From the NCBI RefSeq assembly GCF_000001735.4, contig NC_003075.7:13455001-13519000 (forward strand): DNA of 64,000 bases, written 5' to 3'. Each line of letters begins with the position of its first letter. The stretch's first letter is position 1. Shown piece by piece: positions 36,474 through 48,290 of this stretch. Source of the DNA: Arabidopsis thaliana. Taxonomy: Eukaryota > Streptophyta > Magnoliopsida > Brassicales > Brassicaceae. The translations under genes were made by a program, and so were the position numbers. The notes beneath the pieces were generated by a model, which worked only from the letters and a program-made list of their open reading frames with translations, was not told the DNA's origin and ran no database searches.

Positions 36474-36905
36474 AGACATTTACAGACTCGGAGCTTGCAA
36501 AGATATCTCTCTACAGGCTCCCTCTTATCGGATGCAAGAACACAAATCTTGATGGAAGCCAGTGTATCAAAAGATACCACGATGTGTCCAGATAATTCAA
36601 TCGCACTGTTGAACAAGGAGCTGAACAATGAGCGGAAACAATCGCATGGTCTTAGAATCATGAAAAGTCCTGAAGTATTTGGTTAGTAATAAGCTTTCTA
36701 TCCCTCAAAAGACATACACTAAGGTTTATGAGTATCAATTACTCTTTTTTATCAAGAATTCTTCTCACTGTGTTTTTAATTCTCTTGCAGGTTTCCAAAC
36801 TGCATCTGGATACTAGGGGATGCGCTACTTGGATGATAGATTGAACCCTTTCACATGTTGGGATGCAAGCAAATATGGATTTTGGGACTCCTCATGTATC
36901 CCATA
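36474..36905 (+). pseudogene. Partial, degenerate copy of the GDSL lipase gene
   Basis: Starting 16 bp after the PPR stop, the sequence matches the GDSL gene from the middle of its second exon. TACAGACTCGGAGCT (36481) equals the functional gene near 33573. The exon-2/intron boundary (GAAGTATTTG|GTTAGT, 36682), the intron end (CTTGCAG, 36790) and exon 3 (CACATGTTGGATGCAAGC-like, then AAATATGGATTTTGGGACTC) all align. Similarity continues into the 3' flank to about 37190. The first exon and most of exon 2 are missing. The reading frame is lost (for example GGATACTAGGGGATG in exon 3 gives a stop), so this is a dead fragment made by DNA-level duplication, not a retrocopy. Confidence 0.85.
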
Positions 36906-37246
36906 CCACAAACATGTTCCTTAACATGCTACATTCTTTCTTCTACTAACTTGCTCTGTTTCTGAGTTGTATTCGTTACCAATGATCACTTCAGGTTGCT
37001 TGATATTATTTGAATCAAGCTTCCATAATGTTTGTAAAAGAACCAGTTTTTCCCACTATATGGTGGAAGTGTGTAAGTACTTAAAGATGATCTTTTGATG
37101 TTATAAAAAACACAGCACCACCCGACAAGGAGAAACTGTTTACATAAGAAAACAGAAATAGAATTGAATCCAGAATCCAGAACTTAGAAGTATCAATCAT
37201 ATATCTTTAAGCATCACAGAACAAAACGACCCCAAAGAAGCAAAAG

Positions 37247-37649
37247 TTAAATTTTCTGAGAATTCTTCTTTTGTTCTTTGGGAAAATGCAACTTGATAAG
37301 AGAAGGAAGATCGACTAGCTCCACTCGCTGCTTCCCGAGCAAAATGCTCTTGAGCTTCTCATCACAAATCACCACATTCTTGTTCTTAGGATCCTGTAAG
37401 AAACAAAACCAATCAGTCAATGAGACAAAACATTTTAAAAAAAAATCTTTAGCTTAAATAACTTAATGATCAAACCTGAAGATTGTTGGTCTTGATATAG
37501 GACCAGACACGCATGAAACAACCCAGACGGGAAATCTGAGATTGACCAACAAAGTTCCGTAGAGTAGATGGAAGATTCACGAGGTCAATCAAATTCCCAA
37601 GCTTCTTTGGATTATCCGTTATAGCCTTCTTCAACCTCTGGGGCAGCAT
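37247..37649 (-). CDS. SWIB/MDM2-domain protein, small
   Basis: Two coding exons on the minus strand, 37649-37476 and 37393-37247, give 106 aa. The whole protein is one SWIB fold: FVGQSQISRLGCFMRVWSYI, then the DPKNKNVVICDEKLKSIL strand-helix and RVELVDLPSLIKLHF. I chose the ATG at 37649 because it gives the 106 residues I recall for AT4G26810. Upstream codons remain open without another ATG as far as a likely leader-intron acceptor (CGGCAG, about 37687). Family knowledge: stand-alone SWIB proteins in plants occur in nucleus, plastid or mitochondrion and may act with chromatin or nucleoid DNA. Localisation cannot be set from this sequence, although the N-terminus (MLPQRLKKAI) is basic. Confidence 0.9.
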
Positions 37650-38452
37650 CCTGATTCTCAACCCACGAGTAAACCAGAAATTCGACTGCCGCGGAAAAGC
37701 AAAAGAGAAAAAACGTTAATTACCACTGACAATCCCTTTGGGGAATTTCATCGAGCATGTGGCGTCCAAATGAAAAGCAAACGACCCTACGTACAAAAAG
37801 CTTTTTAAGAAAGCTTACCCGTGGAAATGGTAGAGGAAATTGAAAGCAACAAGTCCGTGTAAACCAACTGACTCGCTTTTAACCCGTAATGCTTGCGATG
37901 TTTTACGCTTCGACCTTGGAGGTATTCTCGCGTTTGAACGCTGGAGCTGCGATAGAGTCAAAAAGTCTTCTTAAGAACAAGGAAGAGACTACATTGTGTT
38001 ACTTTGTGACTTGACTATTGGGCCGCGTTTTCTTTTACATTTGGGCTGAATAATAATATATCCTTGTGACTTGGAATGATTGTTGTGGATGACGTGTAAT
38101 GCAATAATTTAGTTTAAACAACAAAATCGTCATACTCCAAATCTTCAAAATCTCAATTCTTCCGTTTAGTTTGTCAAAATCAATTGGAAAATCCAAAACA
38201 AATCAGCGTGATAATTATTCCATTAAGATTCTCACAACAACTGTTTTCTCTGCTCTTGTGGATATGAATGTATCAAGCCTAATTTCTAAAGGTCATCGAT
38301 TGTCATCAAATTAAGCATATCACTAATATTGTCATCAACAAAAAAACATACATAATTAAACATCATTGACCAGCCGTAAGTCATCTAACATCACACATCC
38401 CTAACAAATTGCAAAAACAAACTCTAATTGACCATTGTTAAATATCTAAGAC
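37650..38452. other. SWIB-gene leader/promoter and LEA-gene 3' flank
   Basis: Contains the leader of the SWIB gene with a probable intron from about 37900 to 37687. TGGGC-type motifs follow near 38020-38045, and then AT-rich sequence. No gene was recognised. Confidence 0.4.
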
Positions 38453-39181
38453 CTAAGGATATTTAGGGAGACGTACACTGCATACTAGTCGACCATCGAA
38501 TGACAAAACCGATCTATTTGTCCCATAGATCTCGTCATCAACATTATACAACTTGGCACTTACATTCTCACAAACGGCTGACATGTACTGTTCTCCCCAT
38601 AAAGCAGAAGTTCCTGGATAAAACCCTACTCTCCCAGAAAACACCATATCAAGACCCACCACACCTCCTGTCACCGCCACTTCATCCTCCATTTCCCAAG
38701 CCGCCTCTTCATCGATAACTTTTGTTTCGTTTCTCTTGACAATAACCTCGTTCTTCTCTCCGCCTTTCTGCCAGAACGAATCAGCTCTTGCGGTCGACAC
38801 GAGCTTTCCCCGGTGAACCAGCCACACTGAAGGATTCTCGTACGTGACATGGAGTTTCTCGTTAGGGTTTTTGATAGAGAACGTTGCGGACCAGACCGGG
38901 AGATTGTGGTTGGCGAACGATATATGCATTGATTGTACGTGTACTGTGGGGGGAGTTGGCGTAATCAATATGACAAACGTCACACCTGCTACACAAGCAC
39001 CCATGATCGTGATGGCTAGAAAGAGTTTGAAAAGTAGTGACCAGTGTGAGATATTAGCTGGTTCGGATTCTTGGTGGCTCCGTGATGATATTGGTCGGAG
39101 TTCCGGGACTTTTTCGGTATCAATGACGGTTATCAGAAGCTGTTGATTCATTTCTTCAACCAGGTTTTGTTCATCATCCAT
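38453..39181 (-). CDS. LEA-2/NHL-type single-pass membrane protein
   Basis: A single 242-aa exon, MDDEQNLVEEMNQQLLIT to LPKYP. A cytosolic acidic N-terminus of about 48 residues is followed by one membrane helix (LFLAITIMGACVAGVTFVIL). An extracellular domain of LEA-2/NDR1-HIN1-like type comes next, with HISFANHNLPVWSATFSIKN, NPNEKLHVTYENPSVWLV and N-glycosylation sequons. Family knowledge: these proteins sit in the plasma membrane or ER, and some act in defence or wall contact. The exact role of this member is unknown. I recall AT4G26820, described as a late-embryogenesis-abundant hydroxyproline-rich glycoprotein family member, although it has no Hyp-rich repeats. Confidence 0.85.
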   Translation of the reverse strand: MDDEQNLVEEMNQQLLITVIDTEKVPELRPISSRSHQESEPANISHWSLLFKLFLAITIMGACVAGVTFVILITPTPPTVHVQSMHISFANHNLPVWSATFSIKNPNEKLHVTYENPSVWLVHRGKLVSTARADSFWQKGGEKNEVIVKRNETKVIDEEAAWEMEDEVAVTGGVVGLDMVFSGRVGFYPGTSALWGEQYMSAVCENVSAKLYNVDDEIYGTNRSVLSFDGRLVCSVRLPKYP

Positions 39182-39725
39182 ATTGGGATTTATACAAGTG
39201 CTGATAATGTTTACTTGTTTATATGATGATATCTCAAAACAATTAGAGAAAAAGATTTATCTAGTAGAGATTATAAAAATTAAAGATATTAATAATTAAA
39301 ATCTTTATCATTTTTTCTGATTGTATATATAATAGATAAAATGATTAATAAAATCATTGATTTCTATAATCTCAACTAGATGAATCTTTTAGTTTCTATA
39401 GAATCATTTTATCCACTATACAAGATTTTATTCCTTCTAATATATATACCCTGAAATTCTAATAATAATATACTAGAATAAAATATACTATTTTTGCAAC
39501 ATAAAATTCATTTTGTTTATTATGTCAAACTTCAGCATTCATGCAAGATTTTGAGAATAATCTAGTGATGATATAATTTTAAATTAAAATATATAAAATA
39601 GTTCAACAAAGTTAATATATTTTATACACAATATAAAATATATATATATTCCCGATTAGCAAACAATGTACTTAATAAATCAGGCAAAAAAAAAAACACA
39701 GAAAATTGCTGCCAACTATTCCGCC
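39182..39725. other. AT-rich spacer between LEA gene and glucanase gene
   Basis: Very AT-rich (runs such as TATAAAATATATATATAT near 39630) with no coding signal. It includes the promoter of the LEA gene and the 3' flank of the glucanase gene. Confidence 0.5.
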
Positions 39726-41487
39726 TCAATGTCCGGTGGGAAACTCGCATTTTCCATATCCTGCAATCAACGAAAAAATAATTTTGTTAGAATTATATAA
39801 AAATATTAAAGGTCACCATATATATCGATCTTACAGAAACGTGAACATCTTAAAAGGCCAAAATGACCCAATATAGCTCAACTTTCACAACCGCCAACTA
39901 CTAAACCATTTGCCACTATCTTTTTCTTTTTTTCAATAAACATACCAAATGAATTTTTAAGCATAAATAACAGCTAAATATACACTTCTGAATTGAACTA
40001 AAGCAAAATATGTAATGTTATGATAAAAACAGAGGAGAGATTAGATTAACGTACGAGGAGGTTGCGTGACGACGTGAGCAGCTCCACCAAAGAAGCACGT
40101 ACCAACACGACGTGAGTTCTTCTGGTAGTAACTATTGAAGGCGTACGAAGCGTGAGCTTCTAACGACTCAGGATGATAACACGTGGCACCTGGCTGAATC
40201 GGGCGGCAATCAGCTCCTCCTTCTCCGCAAGCGTAATCAAGAGCCTCCTGAAGTTTCTCCTTCGCTACCTCTCCGTTCGAAACGCACCATGTATGTCCCT
40301 CGTGCGTCACCGGAACTTTACCTCTGTTACCGTTGACCGGCGTCGTTGACTTTTTAGTGAACGGAACGTTGTACACTTTCCCTTCGTTTGGGTAAAACAA
40401 ACCGTAGTTTCTCTCAGACGTTGGCCCCGGTTTCTGGTTTTCGTTGAATAAAGCGAATAAATAGACGTTAAGTGGCTCCGTCGGTCTTAACGGTGTTCCT
40501 TTACCCGTTAACACTCTCTTCACAAGTCCGGCGTTATACGCCGCCGCGTTAGATTCGCTTGCACCAATCTCATTCTCATCTCCAACGGAAGGCCACCCTG
40601 TTTCCGTCACCATCACCTTAACGCCTTTAAATCCGACGGCGGACAATGCCGCGTAAACGGCGTCTATTTGAGCGTCAAAGAGACTGTTGTACTTCAATCC
40701 GGTACCGGAATCTATATTCCCGGCGTTTTCTTTAAACAGAGCGTAGTCTAAAGAGATTTTATCGGCGTTTGCTGCGTAAGCGAAAAACGGATAAGCATTT
40801 ACCATAAGATACGACGACGTTTGTTGAAGCAGAGCAAGCATTGGTTTAACAACCGGTTCGATTAATTCCGGTTTAAAAGAACCAGAGGAAGGCGGGTACG
40901 AATTAGCAAGCGCGCTAAGAGCAATAGGAGACGAGATCTTGATGGCTTTGTCGAGTTTATACTTAACCAGAGAGGTGTGAATGTTCTTCATCGCATTGAC
41001 AAGATACGGCGTGATCGTCGGATCGACGAATACTTCGTTACCGACGGCGATAGCTTCGATCTCCGTCGCTGGGAAGTATGGCATTATGTGGGTTTTAATC
41101 CAGTTGTCGGCGAATGATTGGTGGGAGGCGGCGGAGGAGAGAAGCTCGTTAGGGAGAGCGACGATTACTTTGATTTTGGAATTTGCAAGTGCGGTTAGTA
41201 CATTCTTATCGGTGTCGAAGATTTTGATACGGTTGATTCCTTGAGATTTCAGGAGGTTCACTACTTTCTCCGGCGACGGGAGATTGTTAGCTATCCGACC
41301 ATAATTGACTCCGACCATTCCAGAATCTGTGGAAACAAAAACAAAAAAAACGCAAAATAAGAACAACGTAGTAGACACGGCAAATACAGAGACAGACATA
41401 GGTATATGAAGAGATTAAAAACTAACGTGCGTCAATGGCTGAGAGGAAGGAAAGAATCAGAAAATAAGGTAAGAAAGAAACGGCCAT
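39726..41487 (-). CDS. Glucan endo-1,3-beta-glucosidase, GH17 with X8/CBM43 domain
   Basis: Three exons on the minus strand, 41487-41427, 41326-40055 and 39760-39726, give 455 aa. The first exon codes the signal peptide (MAVSFLPYFLILSFLSAIDA). The GH17 barrel (about residues 22-340) contains VGVNYGRIANNLPSPEKV, the acid/base Glu in IAVGNEVF and the nucleophile Glu in VMVTETGWPS. A cysteine-rich X8 carbohydrate-binding module (about 360-445) begins TWCVSNGEVAKEKLQEAL. The last exon has only 35 nt and codes RYGKCEFPTGH. There is no hydrophobic GPI tail, so it is likely secreted to the wall, where such enzymes cut callose. A TATAAATA lies at 41605-41612 on the minus strand. I recall AT4G26830. 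Confidence 0.95.
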
Positions 41488-42465
41488 GGTTATTCTCGAG
41501 TGTATCTTCAGAAACAGAGCATTAAACGCATAGATGAGTGTCGTTTGATAGTTATGGAGACGAAGGAAAGTTTTTGTTGCGTTTGGGACGGAGCTGGTCT
41601 ACAGTATTTATACGATTTAGGTGTAAACAAGTGCCAAGTGGGGGTTGTGGGATAACTAATAACACGGAAGAATAGCTGAAATAATAGATTTAACTAAAAC
41701 TGTATAATTTTAAAGCTCTATTTATAGCAAAAAGTTTTACTTTACCATAATCTTCAGTTAAAGGAACTCTCTATAATTTTGATGTTTTTCTAACATATGA
41801 ATGTTTTCATAGTTGATTTTGGTTATAACAGAAACCTAACAAAAACCTTGACTTTTATTGTTTCTTAAACAAGAGTCAAGACCTAGGTTCTTTATATGTT
41901 GCATTGCGCATATTTCGTTAATTCATCATCATTTCTTTCTTTTGTGAAGAGTGTGTGACAGACTTTATCTCCTTCAACTAATCTTTTTGTTAATACACAA
42001 AGTGACATGATTTATAGATTTAACAATTTATTTATTTCTTCTATGTCAAATTGTCAAGTCTTCAACAGATGATGAAATCATGGAGAGTGGTGGATAGGAG
42101 GACTCACGTCACGTGAGATCAGGAACTGCAACCTAAAATATTTAACCAAATGAAATTGTCTAGTGGGTTAGATGTGGCCCAATAAAAATATAAGCCCATT
42201 ATAACGAAACGACAGATTTGAACATAACTAGCAGCCGTTGGATTAAAAGAGAACCTAGAGAGAATATGAACCGTTGGATAGATGCCCTACGATTTATGAT
42301 AGAGAGGAATCCGATGCGTCCAAGTACAAAAGCCACGGCCAATTAGAGAGATTTTCAGAGTCAGTCTTTTTATATTCATCTCTCAGCATCATTCTTTGAT
42401 TGTGTGAATCTCTCATCGTTCTCTCAAATTTCGTGTTTTTGTAACCGGACGGAGAACCTTTCACG
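41488..42465. other. Divergent promoter region of glucanase gene and SUMO1
   Basis: 978 bases between two divergent start codons. The left 120 bp are the glucanase core promoter and leader. The right 100 bp or so are the CT-rich SUMO1 leader. A TGGCCCAAT motif near 42174 fits a housekeeping-type element for SUMO1. No gene in between. Confidence 0.45.
41605..41612 (-). promoter_or_regulatory. TATA box of GH17 glucanase gene
   Basis: TATAAATA on the minus strand, about 120 bp upstream of the ATG, a normal core-promoter distance. Confidence 0.5.
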
Positions 42466-43458
<993 letters not shown>

Positions 43459-44261
43459 CACTTCGTCCAGGTTTAGGGCTTGTGTGTGATATGAATGGTT
43501 AAGGAGTAATCGGCATTAGGATTTGCAGACTTGTTTTTTTATCGTGACCATTCTCTTTAGAAACTAAGTTATTATGGTCACGAAGGTTAAAGAACCCTTT
43601 GGTTGATTTTTTGTCTTGTTCGTTTGGTATCGGATCCTATGATACTACTATTTCGGCTTAAAGGTGTTATTAACCCAATTATCTAAAGTTTGTTGGTATG
43701 GTAACGGTAAAAAGCTATTAATTATTGAAAGTGTGACTCTTAACATATACGTAGCTCATTGAGCTAATGGCGAGCAAAGATAAAATCCATCTAGTCAACT
43801 AAACAAAATATTACTTAAACATGAACTAGCATCGAGTTAGTGAATTATAGTCTATAGAGGACGACTTCATAACCAGAGCTTGTGGTGGTTATAGACAAGA
43901 CAATAATCAGTATTATTACTCTCTCTCGAGTCTCGAGCTGTAAAAACTAAGTGTCTGAATCTTAACATGGTTGTTGATGGTAGAAAGACTTGGTTACAAG
44001 TAATTAGTTGGCTGAACCTGAACCCCTTCTTAAGACATATCCTTTGAATAATCAAATCTATACAAATAATAATCATATTAGTGAAGAACATATATAATTC
44101 ATAAACACCAACTCATAACAAAAAACAAAGAACCAGAAGTCTAGGCACAAAATGCCCACAACCATCATACATAAACCAAGAAGCTTCAAATGCAACTACA
44201 AAGAGAGTTTGCTTATTTAGGCTTTTAATTATACATACAAACCACCAAGTCACCATATTGT
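43459..44261. other. Convergent 3' flank between SUMO1 and VTC2
   Basis: 803 AT-rich bases between opposite stop codons, holding both 3' UTRs. No coding, repeat or RNA feature recognised. Confidence 0.5.
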
Positions 44262-46145
44262 TCACTGAAGGACAAGGCACTCGGCGGCCGTCCCATTTGT
44301 GATCGGACCTCCATGGGTTCTGTTGCTTTTCTGGTTAACATTGCCACTAGAGTTTTGCTGATGAACTATGGTTCCTTCAAGATCCTCCTCTTGGTTACTA
44401 CAACCTATGGCTTCAAAGGCGAGAGCAGTAACCTCCTTAAACCTTTCCTCCGACAGAGAAGCTTCCGCAAGGAGCCTCCACGCGTTATCCTCTGAAGCAC
44501 CTTCGTAATCCTCTTTCCTCTTCAGTACCATGTGACCACTTATCTCCCACACGGCTGGGTTCACTTGTGTTTCCAATACCTCCGGGCTCACTTCACCTAG
44601 AGCCTGTTTCTCTGCGTAACACTGCAATTTTTACATTCAAACTGTTATTCACTTTTGATTAAGTAATTCAAAACATGTATTCATCCAACGGTGTAGTTAT
44701 ATACCTGTGGCATTAAGAAGATCTGCCTTCCACAATCAGAGATGAGAATGTTGAAAGGAATGTTGTTGTTTTGAAGGCAAACACAGCAGTCTGAAACAGT
44801 ATCAGATAGTTCTTGCATAGAGCTTCCACCTTCAAAGAGAAGACTTCTCACAGGGTAACTTAGAAGCTCTGAGATTTTGACACCACTAACAGTGGTAGTT
44901 ATCTTCTTGGTAGGAGCTTTCTCCAGTGGGAAAGGCATGGCCAAGTAATAAGCCTGTTTCCAAAAACAATCACCACCAAAACAATCAGAACAAACATCTT
45001 AGATGAGCAAGGGTGAAAAGGTTATGCTTGGATCACTTTTGGATATACCTGAAAGTGGAGATGATTGATAGTGGCAAAAGCACCCAAGCTGTTGTAACCG
45101 AGTCTGAAGTATGGATTAGCAGCCTCAGCAGCCATGTGAACTGCAAGCAAAAGGCTTTTGTGATCGATCCTTTGAGGCAAGCAGTCAAGAACACGAGGAA
45201 TCAGCAGCACATGGCCATACTCTATCGGACTAACCTGTTAAAAACAACAATAAAGAATTAATCTTTTGCTAGCGAAACCAATAAAAGGAAGAAAGAAAAA
45301 ACCAAGCTCTCTGCACAAGAGTCTTTACATTGATGGCAACAACACTGGGAGAATTCTCAGGGTCAATAGGCATGCAAGGGAAGAACTGAACTTGGGCATC
45401 TTCACCAGCTTCAAACTGGAAGAGCAACTCTTCTTGGCCAACTTTAGTGAAGTTGAATTTGCTGCCATCAAAAGACTGCAACACCTTATCTACACGGAAC
45501 TCAGTTGGCCTCTTCTTCAAGTGACGACCCTCGTTAAGCTGAGCAACGAAACCATACTTCCCCGGGATAACCTATAACATCAAGAGAAACAATCTTAAGA
45601 ACAATGTAAAACATATCTCGGATTCCTCAGCAACAAACAACCCAACATAACTAGATTGTCAAACAAGGTAAGAAAGACAATTACTTTGGTTTCGCAGGCA
45701 GTGACATCATAGCGAAAAAGTCCTCTTTGGAACCTATCCTCCCACTAAACATAAGAATACTGATTAGACTCTTCCAAGCTACAGAAACCATTATCAGAAT
45801 ATCAAAATCAGTGGTCTATGATTTACCTCTCCGAGAACAAGGGACTCGAGAAAAGCTACAGGAGGCTCTATAGCCTCATGACTGATTACAAGCTTCTCTC
45901 CGGATTTTACCAGATTCTTACATGCATACAATGGAAGCCTAGCCCCTGAACAAACACATCATAAGGTGAATAAAAAAAAAGTGATAAAATTTAAACATGA
46001 TTAAAAAAGACGATTCAGGTTTCCAAAACGTACCGTTAAGGCAACAAGCGCCGAGGCAATTCCGTCCACAGCCGACGGGATCCTCCGCTCCATCGTCCTT
46101 CTGGTAGTTCGAAACAACGGTCGGAACTCTTTTGATTTTCAACAT
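44262..46145 (-). CDS. VTC2: GDP-L-galactose phosphorylase VTC2 (ascorbate pathway)
   Basis: Seven exons on the minus strand: 46145-46034, 45945-45827, 45744-45685, 45571-45329, 45234-45049, 44953-44705 and 44621-44262, for 442 aa. The protein starts MLKIKRVPTVVSNYQKDDGA and ends GTAAECLVLQ. The catalytic HIT-type motif is in AFATINHLHFQAYYL, whose second His is the nucleophile that takes the GMP. Reaction: GDP-L-galactose + phosphate gives L-galactose-1-phosphate + GDP, the first committed and rate-controlling step of the Smirnoff-Wheeler route to vitamin C, in cytosol and nucleus. The long leader contains a conserved non-AUG upstream ORF, known in this gene to make translation drop when ascorbate is high. 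VTC5 on chromosome 5 is the paralogue. Confidence 0.98.
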
Positions 46146-46256
46146 TCTCAAAAAAGACAAATTTCGAAGAGCAAAAGAAAAAACTTCCCCCAAGAAAAAA
46201 GCGATTCAAGAGCACCAAAAAAAGAAGAAGGAAAAAACACTAACAAACCCTAACTC

Positions 46257-46451
46257 CTAAAACCTAAAGGAAAAGAAGTTAAAGCTGGAACCGCCACCGG
46301 CGAGAAAGAGGAGATCGGAAGGGCTGCCGCCTTCAGACGGCAGAGCTCCACGTCCTCCGTGCGGCAAAGGATTAGTTTCGATTAAACAACCCTTCTGTCG
46401 GACAATATGGACATGTGAGCTAACACCCCGTGATATCCCGTGTATAGCCGT
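46257..46451 (-). promoter_or_regulatory. Conserved non-AUG upstream ORF of VTC2, ascorbate feedback
   Basis: On the minus strand, in the leader 112 nt before the VTC2 ATG, a frame starts at an ACG codon (46451-46449) and runs 64 codons to TAG (46259-46257). It begins TAIHGISRGVSSHVHIVRQK, continues with PLPHGGRGALPSEGGS and ends FNFFSFRF. The frame is open a little further upstream but has no AUG. Literature knowledge: plant GGP genes carry a deeply conserved peptide uORF with a non-AUG start. At high ascorbate the peptide stalls ribosomes and lowers VTC2 translation. The peptide and position match that description; the choice of ACG follows it. Confidence 0.85.
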
Positions 46452-46672
46452 GATTCCGATCACCTGTTCCCCGGATTTTTTCAAATCGAACGCCGGAAAA
46501 AAAGATTACAGCTAAAACGAACCCGACACTCAAAACAGCAGAAACGAAACGAATAAATGAGAGATCTTTTGATGTGGGTTTTTTTCACAAACAAAAATTT
46601 GAGAAGATGCCTGAATGAATAATTCTTTGAGGTGTTTTTTGATGATACAGTGTTTTAGGATATCGAATGGGC

Positions 46673-46680
46673 TTTAAATA
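46673..46680 (-). promoter_or_regulatory. TATA-like box of VTC2
   Basis: TATTTAAA on the minus strand, about 530 bp upstream of the VTC2 ATG. It would give a leader of about 500 nt that includes the upstream ORF, in line with the known long VTC2 leader. Confidence 0.45.
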
Positions 46681-48290
46681 GATAGGAGATGAGTGAACCA
46701 GAGAAGACAGACGACAAAATTTTAATTATATACTAATATTTCTCTCTTTTTTTCTGTGGTTGTGATTCGGACGTGAAATTTCTTAGGTCCTTTCTTGTGG
46801 ATTTTATTTTTTCATCGATATTATTTTGTCTAATTGTATTTTTCTTCTAATCTAATTAGTTAGTTTGATTAGGCAAAGGACCAAAACAAAAATCTTATTC
46901 GGAAGATAAAATGAGATCTAAGTTTGATAAGATTAAAGTTGGAAAAAATATTTTTGCATGCAATTAAGAAAATTTTTATTAGTCTTGGGAGAAAAGTTGG
47001 AGCACTACATTTTCTTTGAGAGAAAAATAGATCAGAATGAACTAAAGAAAGATTTAAATCTTGTGTAGATTGGAAATTGAGAACTAATTGTAACTGTGTC
47101 TTACAAGTATTTTCAATTAAATTTGAGATAAACAATTGCTAAACGTTTATCCAAAGAGAATAACATTTGCTAAACCTAGTTAACCTTATGAATTATGATA
47201 TACGTATGTTTAATGCCAATTGATTATGAATTTGAATTTCATTGTATATAATCGTAGATCGTAGTTTGCTGCATGTAAACGAGACTAAAAGGATGGAGGC
47301 GATGAAGAGTTCATGTGGCATATGTCTTCTTATGATGTCATGTGAAGTCATGTGTTATGCCACGTTTTATATTATCATAGAATATTATTATTATATTAAC
47401 GAAATTTTCTTTTTGACTTTTTCTGTTCAACATTAATTTGTAAATTTATGTTGTCTTTATAGATAATATTTACATGGTCGTGTTTATTCATGGGACGGGG
47501 GTGTGGTCGTAGCAACTACTACGAGGCTCAATTTGGGCAAATGACTACCATCGTTCGTTCGGTCGTTTTTTTGCGAAACTATGATATAATTTTTAAATAC
47601 ATATATTGAGAAATATTTAGACCATTGCTTTTTGTTCGTTATTTTATGAGACAAAACTACAAAATAAACAAAAAAAAAACCAAACAAGGCAAGAAACACA
47701 AGTTAAGATTCGGAATCTAAGAAAAGGATATAGTTCTTGAACCACATAATAGTGGTCCATTATTTATTTGGCAGTCTCTACGACTACGATCGTACGTCCC
47801 TCCTTCCATCACCGTTTGTTTTATTTATTGTTTCTTTTCTTTTTTTACTTTAAACAACCATTTATCATGTTTTAAGACCTCGACATGTAATTCGAATTAG
47901 TATTGCATTAAGATTTAAAGAGTTACGGCGGTGGATCGGTGGTAGTCAGTGCAAGTAACGGATCATAATTGCGGTTGACCAAGCCTCTTTCACTGGCCTC
48001 TTTGTAACCATGAAAGCTGAGATGCTATTGGTACACCACTAAGTCCCAAATTCCCAATAATCGTGCGTCAGTAAACATCAATTTCGAGAGGACAAGTATC
48101 AAAATGCGATATCTGCTGTTACAAATATTCAACTCAGTTACAAAGCCCTTAACAATGTATTGATTTCTAATTTTCTATAAAGTAACTTTGTGAATACACC
48201 TAAGTTTATCAATGAAGAATAAAATTGTTTAAAATAATCGACAAAATAACATTATACATGAATTTTACAACAAGTGTTTGAGCATAGTAG
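46681..48290. other. VTC2 upstream region and 3' flank of PLP homeostasis gene
   Basis: 1.6 kb of AT-rich DNA upstream of the VTC2 core promoter. Short open frames on both strands have biased, low-complexity translations and no family features. No transposon ends or RNA gene recognised. Confidence 0.45.

Noticed and set aside
47242-47436. 64-codon frame upstream of VTC2
   Set aside because: Hydrophobic, Tyr/Ile-rich translation typical of random AT-rich DNA.
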